A DNA stretch of 64,000 bases from Providencia huaxiensis. GTDB taxonomy: Bacteria > Pseudomonadota > Gammaproteobacteria > Enterobacterales > Enterobacteriaceae. The position numbers and the translations under genes were made by a program. Within the stretch, counting starts at the first letter, position 1. Each line of letters begins with the position of its first letter. The stretch spans positions 3,286,001-3,350,000 of the forward strand of contig NZ_CP031123.2 in the NCBI RefSeq assembly GCF_002843235.3. Direction: 5' to 3'. The notes below the pieces were generated by a model. That model did no database searches. It saw only the letters and a list, made by a program, of their open reading frames with translations, and was not told the DNA's origin. Of this stretch, positions 53,273 to 61,638 are shown piece after piece.

Positions 53273-56200
53273 ATGCAAAAAAATTCATTAAAATACTTGA
53301 AAGTTCTTACTGGTAAAATTAGAAGATGTCAAGAGGAAGCCATTAAGATTTTCTTTAAATTTAAGAAAAAAAATGTTACTGATAAAGCACTTCTAATAAA
53401 CTTGCCTACAGGGGCGGGTAAGACAGGTGTCATAAGTTTAATGTCCCACTTAAGTAAAGAGCGAAAAATTTTAATTATTTGTCACAGAAGAGCGGTTAAA
53501 GAGCAATTATACAAAGAGGTTTCTAATAAGTTTTTTAGAGTTACACTAAACGATCCAGATATAAAATTAAAAAGGGTTTTTAAAAACATTAATAATCTGA
53601 GTGAAGAAGGTATATATATTTCAACATTTCAAAAACTATCTATGTTAACACCAGAAGAACTCTCTATAACTCAACAGTTCTTTGAATTGATTATTATTGA
53701 TGAAGGCCATTCTGAACCATCTCCTGTATGGAGAGAAATTGTACGACAATCAGATGCAATTAAAGTTGTAATCACAGCAACACCTTATAGAAATGATCTT
53801 TTCGAATTAAACGTTGATTTAGAACATTATTTTATATTTACATTTAAGCAAGCTATTTTGGATAATATAATAACTGAGCCAAATTTCATTCAAGTCAACT
53901 CAATGGATGGAATGCTTCAAGAAGTACAGTATTTTCTAGAAAAAAATGAAAAGACAAAATGTATAATAAAATGCAAAGATGCTAATGATATATCATTATA
54001 CCATGAAGTGGTTTCTAAAAAATATAAAACAGCAAGTATACATGAAACATTTAGAAATGACGAAGCTAACGGTAAATTTAAATCAGTAAACTCTGCATTA
54101 AAATCTGATAACATAAGAATTCTAATTCATCAACATAAACTTGATGAAGGTGTAGACTTGCCTGAAGCAAAATTATTAGTTTTAACCTATCAGGTTGGAA
54201 GTGGTAGAGAATTAGTTCAAACAATTGGGAGGGTCGTTAGAAATTATAATTCAATAGACCCGATCGTAATAGATTTAGCAAGTTCATCTAATGAAAGAAT
54301 GTGGCAAAGCTACCGTACATTTGATGATTACATATCCACATCTGTCGGTTCAAAAGGTTTTATAAAATCACTAAGTACAACTAATCTAATCAAAGGATTT
54401 CTTGATAATTTCCCTGAGTACAGCTACTTTTCAAGCCGTTTTAGAGAAAGGTTGGATTTACAATCTATAAATGTTAATGATATATCAATACCATTAGCAT
54501 CTGTTTGTTTTATAGAAAAAGGCCTTAATTACTCAACCCCCCTTCTCTTGGATAAGATATATTGGGAACTGCATACACAAGGTTCACTCGTAAAAAAAAT
54601 AAACAATGACCATAATGTATTCATATATCTATACATCTCATTCAATAGCTCAAGGTATCTTTCTGACAAATTATTCTTTGAGCCTAAATTAGAAATCATA
54701 ATAGTTAAAGAGCTATCTAATAGCGTAGCTATTTTTGATAGCGCTGGAGTCAAGTATGCAAATAGAATCGACTTAAATCTTTCAAACCCAATAAATATCA
54801 ATAGATTAACAGCATTAGCTGCTGCTACTAAAGTCCGTGAAATAAAAGAAGCCCACTCAAGAGCCATAGGCGCAGCAAAAAACAGACCGGAAGCGATGTC
54901 CTTAAAAGGTAAAAACCTAGAAAATATCAATAGTACTCAGCGCAATGCTATGTATGCACTAACGACATTGAAAGTAGTTAATAAGGATGAACAAGGAAAA
55001 AATGATAGTAGTTTCTATTTAGGGGCTAGATCTGGCCGTGTTTCTGACCAAATGGAGCGAAACTTCACCATCGAAGACTTATCAGAATGGATAATAAAAA
55101 TAGATGAAAGCACATCTAAAGAAAATACCAATAGTGGTCGATTAATAAAATCATACTCACAACCTATTAATGAAAAACCTAACTCTCCAATAGTTTCACT
55201 TATTCTTGATTTATCAAACTTTGATATTGAGTTAATTTCTGAAAAAGAATTCCCCCCCGACTATTACTACATTGCTTACTCAGAAGAAGAAGGTGGAGAG
55301 TTATTCATTGGAACGCAATCATTCAAAGTTTTTGCTAAATATTCAGAAGAACAACATAAATTCTCTTTGGTAGTAGATGAAGAAAATTCTAATGGTAATG
55401 GTGATATTGACCAAATAATCTCCTATTTAAATAATAACTGTTATCGCATACTTTTTTTGGACGGAACAACATATAGCGACACAAAATTTTATAAATTTTC
55501 ACTTCCATGTGAAAAAGGCATTAGTGCAGCAGAAAGCTGGGCTGGACGCTCTCTTATTAGCATTCCAAAACTGCTATCTAAAGGACTTAGCGAAAAGGGG
55601 GAGTATAATAAGGAAGAGTCTTACTTTAACACAACTAGTACAGAATTTGATAAAAACTCCATTTTTTATTTGATTGATCAATTAAGTAACTATTCAAATG
55701 ATAATCCTACCATTACCGAGCTAGGGCCTTTCTATTCGTTTATCCCCAATTGCGATCTTGTTATTTGCACAGACATGAACACTGAACCTTGTGATTTCAT
55801 CGTTTCGTCTTCCGAAAAATTATGTTTCATTCATGTCAAATGTGGGGATTCACAAATCTCGCCGAAATCATCTGCTGGAGCAATCGCAGAAGTCGGAAGT
55901 CAGGCAATAAAGAATTTATCATACCTGATATCTCACTCAACTAAAAATATACCTGGGAATTTTTCAATCTGGGATAAACCATGGCCTTCACCAACTGCAA
56001 AACATCGACTTAACTCACGATTCCGGCTTGCCTTCAATCACAAAGGAATAATTACAGATGCAAAAAATAAGCTCAAAGATAAAGCTTGGGAATTAATTTC
56101 AGAAAGAAGAAAGTCGCCACTTTGCAGTAAGGAAATATGGATAGTGATGGGCAATTCGTTCTCTAAACAACATTTTATTGAGCAGATGTCTAAAGATACT

Positions 56201-56299
56201 GACCAGCAATCTGAAACAATACAAGCATTCCAATTAATTGAAGATTGGCTAAGTACTGCTGATGAAATGGATGTGGATATAAAAATATTCACATCTTAG
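53273..56299 (+). CDS. SF2 DEAD/DEAH helicase with nuclease-like C-terminal domain
   Basis: 1008 aa. The N-terminal helicase has Walker A LPTGAGKT (44-51), IIIDEGHSEP (DEGH, 143-146), VVITATPYRND, DEGVDLPEAKLLVL and motif VI QTIGRVVRN. A long middle region (about 340-800) is not recognised. Near the C-terminus D841 (PCDFIV) and K856 (FIHVKCG) give a D-x14-hxK arrangement like a PD-(D/E)XK nuclease, although the middle E/D is replaced by His. It stands alone between the type I system and the integrase, with GGAG before the ATG and a hairpin after. Very AT-rich. Most likely a single-gene anti-phage or DNA-processing protein. Confidence 0.8.
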   Translation: MQKNSLKYLKVLTGKIRRCQEEAIKIFFKFKKKNVTDKALLINLPTGAGKTGVISLMSHLSKERKILIICHRRAVKEQLYKEVSNKFFRVTLNDPDIKLKRVFKNINNLSEEGIYISTFQKLSMLTPEELSITQQFFELIIIDEGHSEPSPVWREIVRQSDAIKVVITATPYRNDLFELNVDLEHYFIFTFKQAILDNIITEPNFIQVNSMDGMLQEVQYFLEKNEKTKCIIKCKDANDISLYHEVVSKKYKTASIHETFRNDEANGKFKSVNSALKSDNIRILIHQHKLDEGVDLPEAKLLVLTYQVGSGRELVQTIGRVVRNYNSIDPIVIDLASSSNERMWQSYRTFDDYISTSVGSKGFIKSLSTTNLIKGFLDNFPEYSYFSSRFRERLDLQSINVNDISIPLASVCFIEKGLNYSTPLLLDKIYWELHTQGSLVKKINNDHNVFIYLYISFNSSRYLSDKLFFEPKLEIIIVKELSNSVAIFDSAGVKYANRIDLNLSNPININRLTALAAATKVREIKEAHSRAIGAAKNRPEAMSLKGKNLENINSTQRNAMYALTTLKVVNKDEQGKNDSSFYLGARSGRVSDQMERNFTIEDLSEWIIKIDESTSKENTNSGRLIKSYSQPINEKPNSPIVSLILDLSNFDIELISEKEFPPDYYYIAYSEEEGGELFIGTQSFKVFAKYSEEQHKFSLVVDEENSNGNGDIDQIISYLNNNCYRILFLDGTTYSDTKFYKFSLPCEKGISAAESWAGRSLISIPKLLSKGLSEKGEYNKEESYFNTTSTEFDKNSIFYLIDQLSNYSNDNPTITELGPFYSFIPNCDLVICTDMNTEPCDFIVSSSEKLCFIHVKCGDSQISPKSSAGAIAEVGSQAIKNLSYLISHSTKNIPGNFSIWDKPWPSPTAKHRLNSRFRLAFNHKGIITDAKNKLKDKAWELISERRKSPLCSKEIWIVMGNSFSKQHFIEQMSKDTDQQSETIQAFQLIEDWLSTADEMDVDIKIFTS

Positions 56300-56304
56300 C
56301 TCAA

Positions 56305-56343
56305 ATATGCCCCCACAAATTCATCATCAAGTGGGGGGCATAT
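56305..56343 (+). terminator. Hairpin after the helicase gene
   Basis: ATATGCCCCCAC / GTGGGGGGCATAT with one bulged G and a 14-base loop, just after the stop. It lacks a long T tract, so it may be a weak terminator or stabiliser. Confidence 0.5.
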
Positions 56344-56512
56344 TCTTCAATTCAATAAGACCTATCCAGACTCTAACTTATAACTACTTGATAAATAATT
56401 GGTTTATTACCAATACTTTATCAAGCATCAAACATTCATGAGCACAATATTCTTAAATTCACTCCGTGATATTGAAACACAGCAGACAAATATTAATGTA
56501 ATAAAGGAAGTG

Positions 56513-57769
56513 TCATACAGATAACTTTGCAAAATCAAACGGACTAACCCCCCTCTTCCTATTCGCATCCAGATAATCAGCCCACCATTGCACCATCAGT
56601 CGCCTTTCCTCAATATGTTCCGCCTTATGAATATAAGCAGCCCTCACTGAGTTACGTTCTTGGTGGCTCATTTGCCTTTCTACTGCATCCTTCGACCATA
56701 ACCCTGACTCAATCAACGAGCTACACGCCATCGTTCTGAAGCCATGCCCACATACTTCTGTCTTAGTGTCATAGCCCATCACTCGTAATGCGTTGTTTAC
56801 CGTATTTTCACTCATCGGTTTTCTAAGGTTGTGATCGCCGATAAATATCAATTCATGGTTACCGCTGAATTGATAGATCTGTTTTAAAATCTCAATGGCT
56901 TGTCGGCTTAAAGGGACTAAGTGAGGAGTACGCATTTTTGATCCACGATGGGAGTGCTTAACCCCTTCTATCGCTTCGCGTTCAGCAGGGATCGTCCACA
57001 TGGCATTCTCAAAATCAATTTCATCCCAACGGGCGAAGCGTAGTTCACTGGAACGAATGAAGACTAATAAAGTAAGTTTGACTGCAAGCTTAGTTAAAGG
57101 CCTTCCCTTATAATCATCGATGCGTTGTAAGAACTCAGGGAGGCGTTTAAGTTCTAATGCAGCTCTATGGACTCGTTTACCAGTGGCAACTGCGCCAGCC
57201 ATATCTTGCGCTGGGTTATAGTCAATTAAACCACTTTGTACCGCATAGCGCATAATAGCTGTCACACGCTGTTGTAAACGTGCCGCCACCTCAAGACGTC
57301 CAGACATCTCCACGGCTTTAATCGGTTCGAGTAGATCGCGAGTTTTCAGTTCGGCAATATTACGTTTACCAATAGCCGCAAAGATATTGTCTTCTAGGCT
57401 TTTGAGGACTCGATGGCTATGCCCTTCTGACCACTTCTTATTGGTCGCATGCCAATCACGAGCAACCTTTTCAAAGGTATTAAATTCCTTTTGTTGCTCT
57501 TCTTTCACTTCTTTGCGTTTTTCGCTGGGATCTATCCCACTTGCGACAAGCTTTCTTGCTTCATCTCGTTTTTCACGAGCATTCGCAAGGGAGACATCAG
57601 GATACACGCCAAATGCTAGCATCTTTTCTTTACCGCCAAAGCGATAACGGAAGCGCCAATATTTAGAGCCATTAGGATGAACCAGAAGAAATAGTCCGTT
57701 ACCATCTGTCAGCTTGTACGCTTTATCTTCAGATTTTGCAGAACGAACTTTAGTATCGGAAAGTGCCAT
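56513..57769 (-). CDS. P4-family tyrosine integrase
   Basis: 418 aa from ATG 57769 (MALSDTKVRSAK, with AGGAT upstream); the frame is open 26 codons further but without a good start. It has the N-terminal arm-binding domain (DGNGLFLLVHPNGSKYWRFRY) and a catalytic domain with Arg in RSSELRFARWDEID, HxxR in GHGFRTMACS, the MSHQERN box and nucleophile Tyr in AAYIHKAEH. It is transcribed away from tRNA-Leu(CAA), 198 bp from its 3' end, the normal layout for an island that uses this tRNA as its attachment site. A broken relative lies at 34680-35275. Confidence 0.95.
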   Translation of the reverse strand: MALSDTKVRSAKSEDKAYKLTDGNGLFLLVHPNGSKYWRFRYRFGGKEKMLAFGVYPDVSLANAREKRDEARKLVASGIDPSEKRKEVKEEQQKEFNTFEKVARDWHATNKKWSEGHSHRVLKSLEDNIFAAIGKRNIAELKTRDLLEPIKAVEMSGRLEVAARLQQRVTAIMRYAVQSGLIDYNPAQDMAGAVATGKRVHRAALELKRLPEFLQRIDDYKGRPLTKLAVKLTLLVFIRSSELRFARWDEIDFENAMWTIPAEREAIEGVKHSHRGSKMRTPHLVPLSRQAIEILKQIYQFSGNHELIFIGDHNLRKPMSENTVNNALRVMGYDTKTEVCGHGFRTMACSSLIESGLWSKDAVERQMSHQERNSVRAAYIHKAEHIEERRLMVQWWADYLDANRKRGVSPFDFAKLSV

Positions 57770-57923
57770 TTTAACTATCCTCGCAGCCGAATTGCGGGTA
57801 CAAAACTTTATCGAATCGGCATATACCCGCAAATGTACCCACATCATTAACTTGATGTCGGTTGAGTTGAGTATACGTTGGTAGAGTTAAAATGCGAGAG
57901 GAACCTTGCAAACACTGGATTTT

Positions 57924-57987
57924 AGATACAAAAAAAGACGTCGGTTGACGTCTCTTGATGTTCTTATGGTGCCGAAGGCCGGACTCG
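57924..57987 (-). repeat. Right attachment-site repeat (tRNA-Leu 3' end)
   Basis: Contains the 3' part of the intact tRNA-Leu and its terminator; the copy at 35296-35358 is identical over 49 bases and then differs by one deleted base. The two repeats bound the 22.6-kb island. Confidence 0.9.
57930..57953 (-). terminator. tRNA-Leu terminator
   Basis: On the minus strand AGACGTC-AACC-GACGTCT is followed by seven T, right after the tRNA 3' end. A copy is present at the left island end (35302-35325). Confidence 0.85.
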
Positions 57988-58051
57988 AACCGGCACACCC
58001 GAAGGCGGTTGATTTTGAATCAACTGCGTCTACCAATTCCGCCACTCCGGC
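57967..58051 (-). tRNA. leuX: tRNA-Leu (anticodon CAA)
   Basis: An 85-nt class II tRNA with encoded CCA. Acceptor GCCGGAG pairs with CTTCGGC, the anticodon stem GTTGA/TCAAC encloses TTCAAAA (anticodon CAA), the variable arm is CGCCTTCGGGTG-like, and the T-loop is TTCGAGT. It corresponds to leuX of E. coli, a well-known island integration site. The integrated element rebuilt the 3' end, so the gene remains whole. Confidence 0.97.
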
Positions 58052-58083
58052 ACGAAGTGATGTGTTTCTTGGAAAACGCTGTC

Positions 58084-58111
58084 ATTATACTTGCCTTATG
58101 CCTACTGGCAA
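58084..58111 (-). promoter_or_regulatory. Promoter of tRNA-Leu
   Basis: On the minus strand -35 TTGCCA (58111-58106), a 16-base spacer and a perfect -10 TATAAT (58089-58084); the tRNA 5' end is 33 bases downstream. Confidence 0.8.
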
Positions 58112-58329
58112 CACTTATTCGTGAAGATGTTGTTTGTTCGATTAAAAAAAAAGCATATTCATTAGATTTGATAAAATCACAGGGAAAGCTTCTTTTGTTT
58201 ATATATCTATTAATGAGTATGTTAACTTTTCCCAAATTATTTTTTTTATCGAGAGGCTCTGTGACTGGCGGCAGGTCATTATTTTTGTTAGTTTATCTGC
58301 AATCTAATGTCAATATTTAAGGTTTAATC

Positions 58330-58416
58330 ATGGGTTTTGTTGGGTGGATAGCAACAGGTATCTTTATTGGCATCTTAATTGGTGTCGTCATGAAGATTTT
58401 CGCTAAGAAAAAATAA
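58330..58416 (+). CDS. 28-residue single-helix membrane protein
   Basis: Small ORF MGFVGWIATGIFIGILIGVV followed by MKIFAKKK. The whole N-terminal part is one membrane helix with GxxxG-like spacing and a positively charged C-terminal tail. AAGG lies seven bases before the ATG. The N-terminus resembles the first helix of YeaQ/YmgE-type small membrane proteins, but only this part is present. It lies 49 bp before ampH and may share its transcript. Confidence 0.55.
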   Translation: MGFVGWIATGIFIGILIGVVMKIFAKKK

Positions 58417-58465
58417 TATTGGCTGAAAAGCTATTTGCAAACAATCATATCGGCTGGCTTCCAAC

Positions 58466-59689
58466 ATGAAGAAATCATTTCTAAAAGTTCTGTCTGTATC
58501 CGCATTATCTTTAGTGTTAATGGCATGTTCAAGTAAGACAGAAAAAGCACCAAAATTTCTGCAAAGTAATGATGTTGAATCCTCAGACTGGCAGGTTTTT
58601 GAGGGAGATAGAAGGACTTACGAGCGCGTCGCTAAGATTGTCGATTTATATGCTAATCGCATTTTTAATGAAAGTGATGCGCGAGGCATGGCGATTATTG
58701 TTATCGATAATAATCAGGCGCTATCGCGCTATTATGGTGAAACTGCGCCGGGTAATGGTAAAAAACCGGGCCCAAATTCATTAATTCGCATTGCATCAAT
58801 TACAAAATTAATGACAAGCGAAATATTAATTAAGCTCGAGCAAGATAAGAAACTGTTAATTACTGATCCGTTGCAACAGTACGCCTACCACGGTGTTAAT
58901 GTTCCTGATAATGCCAGTGGGCAACCTATTCGCTTATATCATTTAGCAAGCCATACCAGTGGGTTACCTCGTGAACAACCCGGTGGGAAATGGGGACGTC
59001 CTGTTTTTATTTGGCCAACTCAAGATAACCGCTGGACATGGCTAAAAACTGGCAAGTTAGATGCAACACCGGGTACAGAAGCCTCCTACTCCAACCTTGC
59101 ATATGATTTACTCGCTGATGCGATGGTTAAAGCGTCAGGGCACTCATACCCACAGTTATTTAGCCATTACGTGACTTCTCCGGCTAAGATGACAAATACC
59201 ACTTACACGCCAAATAATGCTCAATGTGCCCGCTTAATGGAAGGAACGAAACCCAGCCCTTGCCATAACACACTCGCAGCAGCAGGCAGTGGTGGCGTGT
59301 ATTCTACCCCTGCAGATATGCAAAAATGGATGCAACAATTTTTATCGACAGACAGTAACTTAAGAAAAGTCACCGCAGCCCGTGAACAAGGTATCTATTT
59401 CCCACGTGAAAAGCTTTTAGAAATTAAAGGGATGGATGTTGCAGGCCATGCTGATGGACTCGGCCTTGGGTGGGTGTATATGAAACCTAAAAATGGCACT
59501 CCGGGAATTTATCAGAAAACCGGTGGTGGCGGTGGGTTTAATACCTATATGGCGATGATCCCACAGCAAAACATTGGGGTATTTGTGGTAATGACCCGAA
59601 AAGATAACAGTAAATTCAGTAAATTAACGATTGGCGTTAACGAACTAGTCGCTTCATTGTCTACTAACCATGCGTATGGGAAACATTGA
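58466..59689 (+). CDS. ampH: AmpH, D,D-carboxypeptidase/endopeptidase (class C beta-lactamase fold)
   Basis: 407 aa penicillin-binding protein that trims peptidoglycan peptides and is linked to peptidoglycan recycling. It has the catalytic SITK (111-114, family SxxK), YSN (ASYSNLAYD) and KTGGGGGF (KTG box); LPREQPGG and NTLAAAGSGGVYSTP are strongly AmpH-like. The N-terminus is longer than E. coli AmpH (385 aa) and has a lipobox (LMAC, Cys21), so this version is predicted to be a lipoprotein. Confidence 0.93.
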   Translation: MKKSFLKVLSVSALSLVLMACSSKTEKAPKFLQSNDVESSDWQVFEGDRRTYERVAKIVDLYANRIFNESDARGMAIIVIDNNQALSRYYGETAPGNGKKPGPNSLIRIASITKLMTSEILIKLEQDKKLLITDPLQQYAYHGVNVPDNASGQPIRLYHLASHTSGLPREQPGGKWGRPVFIWPTQDNRWTWLKTGKLDATPGTEASYSNLAYDLLADAMVKASGHSYPQLFSHYVTSPAKMTNTTYTPNNAQCARLMEGTKPSPCHNTLAAAGSGGVYSTPADMQKWMQQFLSTDSNLRKVTAAREQGIYFPREKLLEIKGMDVAGHADGLGLGWVYMKPKNGTPGIYQKTGGGGGFNTYMAMIPQQNIGVFVVMTRKDNSKFSKLTIGVNELVASLSTNHAYGKH

Positions 59690-59778
59690 AGGAGTACCGC
59701 CGAAGCGTTACAAGCAATGGCGAGTTACACCCCAACCTTAAAACGTGGATTTACCCGTGTTATCACGTTAATTGCGAC

Positions 59779-59969
59779 AACAGCCTGAGATATTCAGGCT
59801 GTTGAGGTTGTTGACAAAGCGGGATAAAAGCGTGGTTTTTCCCACTTTGTGTTATCAGCCGAAAATCAATAATTTGATTTTCCTAGTTTATTTTAAAAAC
59901 CTATTCGACTTGCAGCCAAACATTATATGTTTGGCTGCAGTCTGGACAGCCTGAGATATTCAGGCTGTT
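59779..59969 (+). repeat. Repeated hairpin element downstream of ampH
   Basis: The 24-bp palindrome ACAGCCTGAGATATTCAGGC..TGTT occurs twice (59780-59803 and 59946-59969), 166 bp apart. Between them lies another perfect 13-bp hairpin (TGCAGCCAAACAT / ATGTTTGGCTGCA, 59911-59939) and an imperfect one (AAAGCGGGA / TCCCACTTT). The last copy runs into TTTTT and should terminate transcription. This may be an intergenic repeat family or a structured small RNA; 59690-60058 otherwise has no gene I can support. Confidence 0.6.
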
Positions 59970-60058
59970 TTTAATAAATTTACTATCCATTTTTAAAATC
60001 AATTCTCTAATCTTCTCGGTAATCTTTTAGCTACTTTATCCACAACCGCAAAGCTAAA

Positions 60059-60505
60059 ATGAGAACTAAAAATTACGCTACATCACCCAGTAGCCATTCC
60101 ACTCTGGCCCATAAAACAAGTCAATCAGAATTGGCGAGTATCCTAAATGACATTAAAAGCCATAAAGTTAAATATTCCCAACAGATAGAAGATAAATCAA
60201 TTAACCCTCAATTTACCTGTAAGTATTTAGGCGATTTTGAAATGCAGGCTATCCGAGCTTATCGGCAAGAAGAGAGACGAATTTATCGTGAAAAATGTCA
60301 GAAAGCGTTTAAATTCAAAACCCATAATAGCCTATGCGGGGGAATGTTTTCTCTTGCTCAACAACTAGCTAATCGCAGTGGCGAAAATATTTTAGCTATT
60401 ATTGATAACCCAGCAAATACATCTATCGTCAGGAAAAAGTTATTCCAACCACAAACTGGGTTATTAACCTATATCAGCGCTCTAGGTTACGCACTGTTTG
60501 GCTAA
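60059..60505 (+). CDS. Conserved-looking orphan protein of unknown function
   Basis: 148 aa, no signal peptide or clear membrane helix. The N-terminus is Ser/Thr-rich; the middle (EMQAIRAYRQEERRIYREKCQKAFKF) is basic and helical, and the C-terminus is more hydrophobic (GLLTYISALGYALFG). The ribosome site is weak. It is followed by a clean terminator, which supports it being expressed. No family recognised. Confidence 0.6.
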   Translation: MRTKNYATSPSSHSTLAHKTSQSELASILNDIKSHKVKYSQQIEDKSINPQFTCKYLGDFEMQAIRAYRQEERRIYREKCQKAFKFKTHNSLCGGMFSLAQQLANRSGENILAIIDNPANTSIVRKKLFQPQTGLLTYISALGYALFG

Positions 60506-60510
60506 AAAAA

Positions 60511-60545
60511 AACGGTAGATTTTCAATTTACTACCGTTTTTTATT
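60511..60545. terminator. Bidirectional terminator between the orphan gene and lptG
   Basis: ACGGTAG / CTACCGT hairpin with A-run before and T-run after, located between convergent genes. Confidence 0.85.
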
Positions 60546-60561
60546 TTTCATTGGCCTACCG

Positions 60562-61638
60562 TTATTTTCGCTTAACTAGCAAAACAATACTCACTATCAA
60601 AAATAGCAAGCTCGGTAAAACAGCAGCAATGATAGGGGGAACCGAATAGACTAAACTCCAGTTACCAAACCCTTGGTTAAGTACGTAGAAGAGGAACCCC
60701 CCCACGATACCTGAAATAACACGAACACCCATAGGAACGGTACGCAGTGGCCCAAAAATAAATGAAACTGCCATTAGCATCATGACGGCTGCGGATAATG
60801 GCGCGAGTATTTTTTTCCACATACTAAGCTCATAAACAGCAGCCACTTGGCCACTCTCTTTTAAATACGAGACATATTGATACAAGCCGCGAATGGATAG
60901 CGAGTCCGCATTCAGTGAAACTATTCCCAGTTTTTCTGGGGTCAGATTAGTTTTCCAATCTACTGTTAGTCGCTGTGAACCTGTGATTTTTTTCTCACTA
61001 CTTAAAATTGACTCATCCACTTGAGATAACACCCAAAGTTGATTTGTTGAGTCGTACTCGCCATTTGCGGCAAACATGACTGACTTCAACTTGCGTTGTT
61101 CATCAAAGCGATAAACCGATACATCTTGAATCGAGGTCGCATTATTAATCCGCTGAATATGGATAAAATCATTGGCATCTTTTGCCCACATCCCCTCATC
61201 TGTCACCACTAATGAGTTACCCACAATTTTTTCTGCCCGATAGTTTCTTGCCCACTGCTCTCCCGCAGGCGCAATCCACTCACCGATAAACATCGCGACA
61301 ATGACCAATGGAACAGCCGTTTTCATCACCGATAATGCAATTTGTAAACGGGTAAAGCCGGAAGCTTGCATGACCACCAGCTCACTACGTGAAGCCAGTG
61401 CGCCTAACCCCATTAGTGCTCCCAACAATGCCGCCATTGGGAAGAAAATATCAATATCTTTTGGGACAGTTAATAAGGTGAATACACCTGCACTCAATGC
61501 CGTGTAGTCGCCATCGCCCACTTTGCGAAGCTGCTCGACAAATTTAATGATCCCTGCCAGTGAAACGAGCAGAAATAGCGTCACTAAAATCGAATTTAAG
61601 ATGGTTCGACCGATATACCTATCTAAAACACCAAACAT
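60562..61638 (-). CDS. lptG: LptG, LPS export permease
   Basis: One of the two membrane subunits of the LptB2FG ABC transporter that extracts LPS from the inner membrane. It has 358 aa (E. coli 360): the N-terminal FGVLDRYIGRTILNSILVTLFLLVSL, three N-terminal and three C-terminal membrane helices around a beta-jellyroll periplasmic domain (about 130-265), and LRTVPMGVRVISGIVGGF near the C-terminus. Its ATG shares one base with the lptF stop. Confidence 0.97.
   Translation of the reverse strand: MFGVLDRYIGRTILNSILVTLFLLVSLAGIIKFVEQLRKVGDGDYTALSAGVFTLLTVPKDIDIFFPMAALLGALMGLGALASRSELVVMQASGFTRLQIALSVMKTAVPLVIVAMFIGEWIAPAGEQWARNYRAEKIVGNSLVVTDEGMWAKDANDFIHIQRINNATSIQDVSVYRFDEQRKLKSVMFAANGEYDSTNQLWVLSQVDESILSSEKKITGSQRLTVDWKTNLTPEKLGIVSLNADSLSIRGLYQYVSYLKESGQVAAVYELSMWKKILAPLSAAVMMLMAVSFIFGPLRTVPMGVRVISGIVGGFLFYVLNQGFGNWSLVYSVPPIIAAVLPSLLFLIVSIVLLVKRK

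Noticed and set aside
57955..58320. ORFs across the tRNA-Leu region on both strands
   Set aside because: They run through the tRNA gene and its promoter and have no ribosome site; chance ORFs.
59772..59954. 60-codon ORF in the ampH downstream region
   Set aside because: It reads through hairpin stems and lacks a ribosome site; the sequence is better explained as structured repeat.
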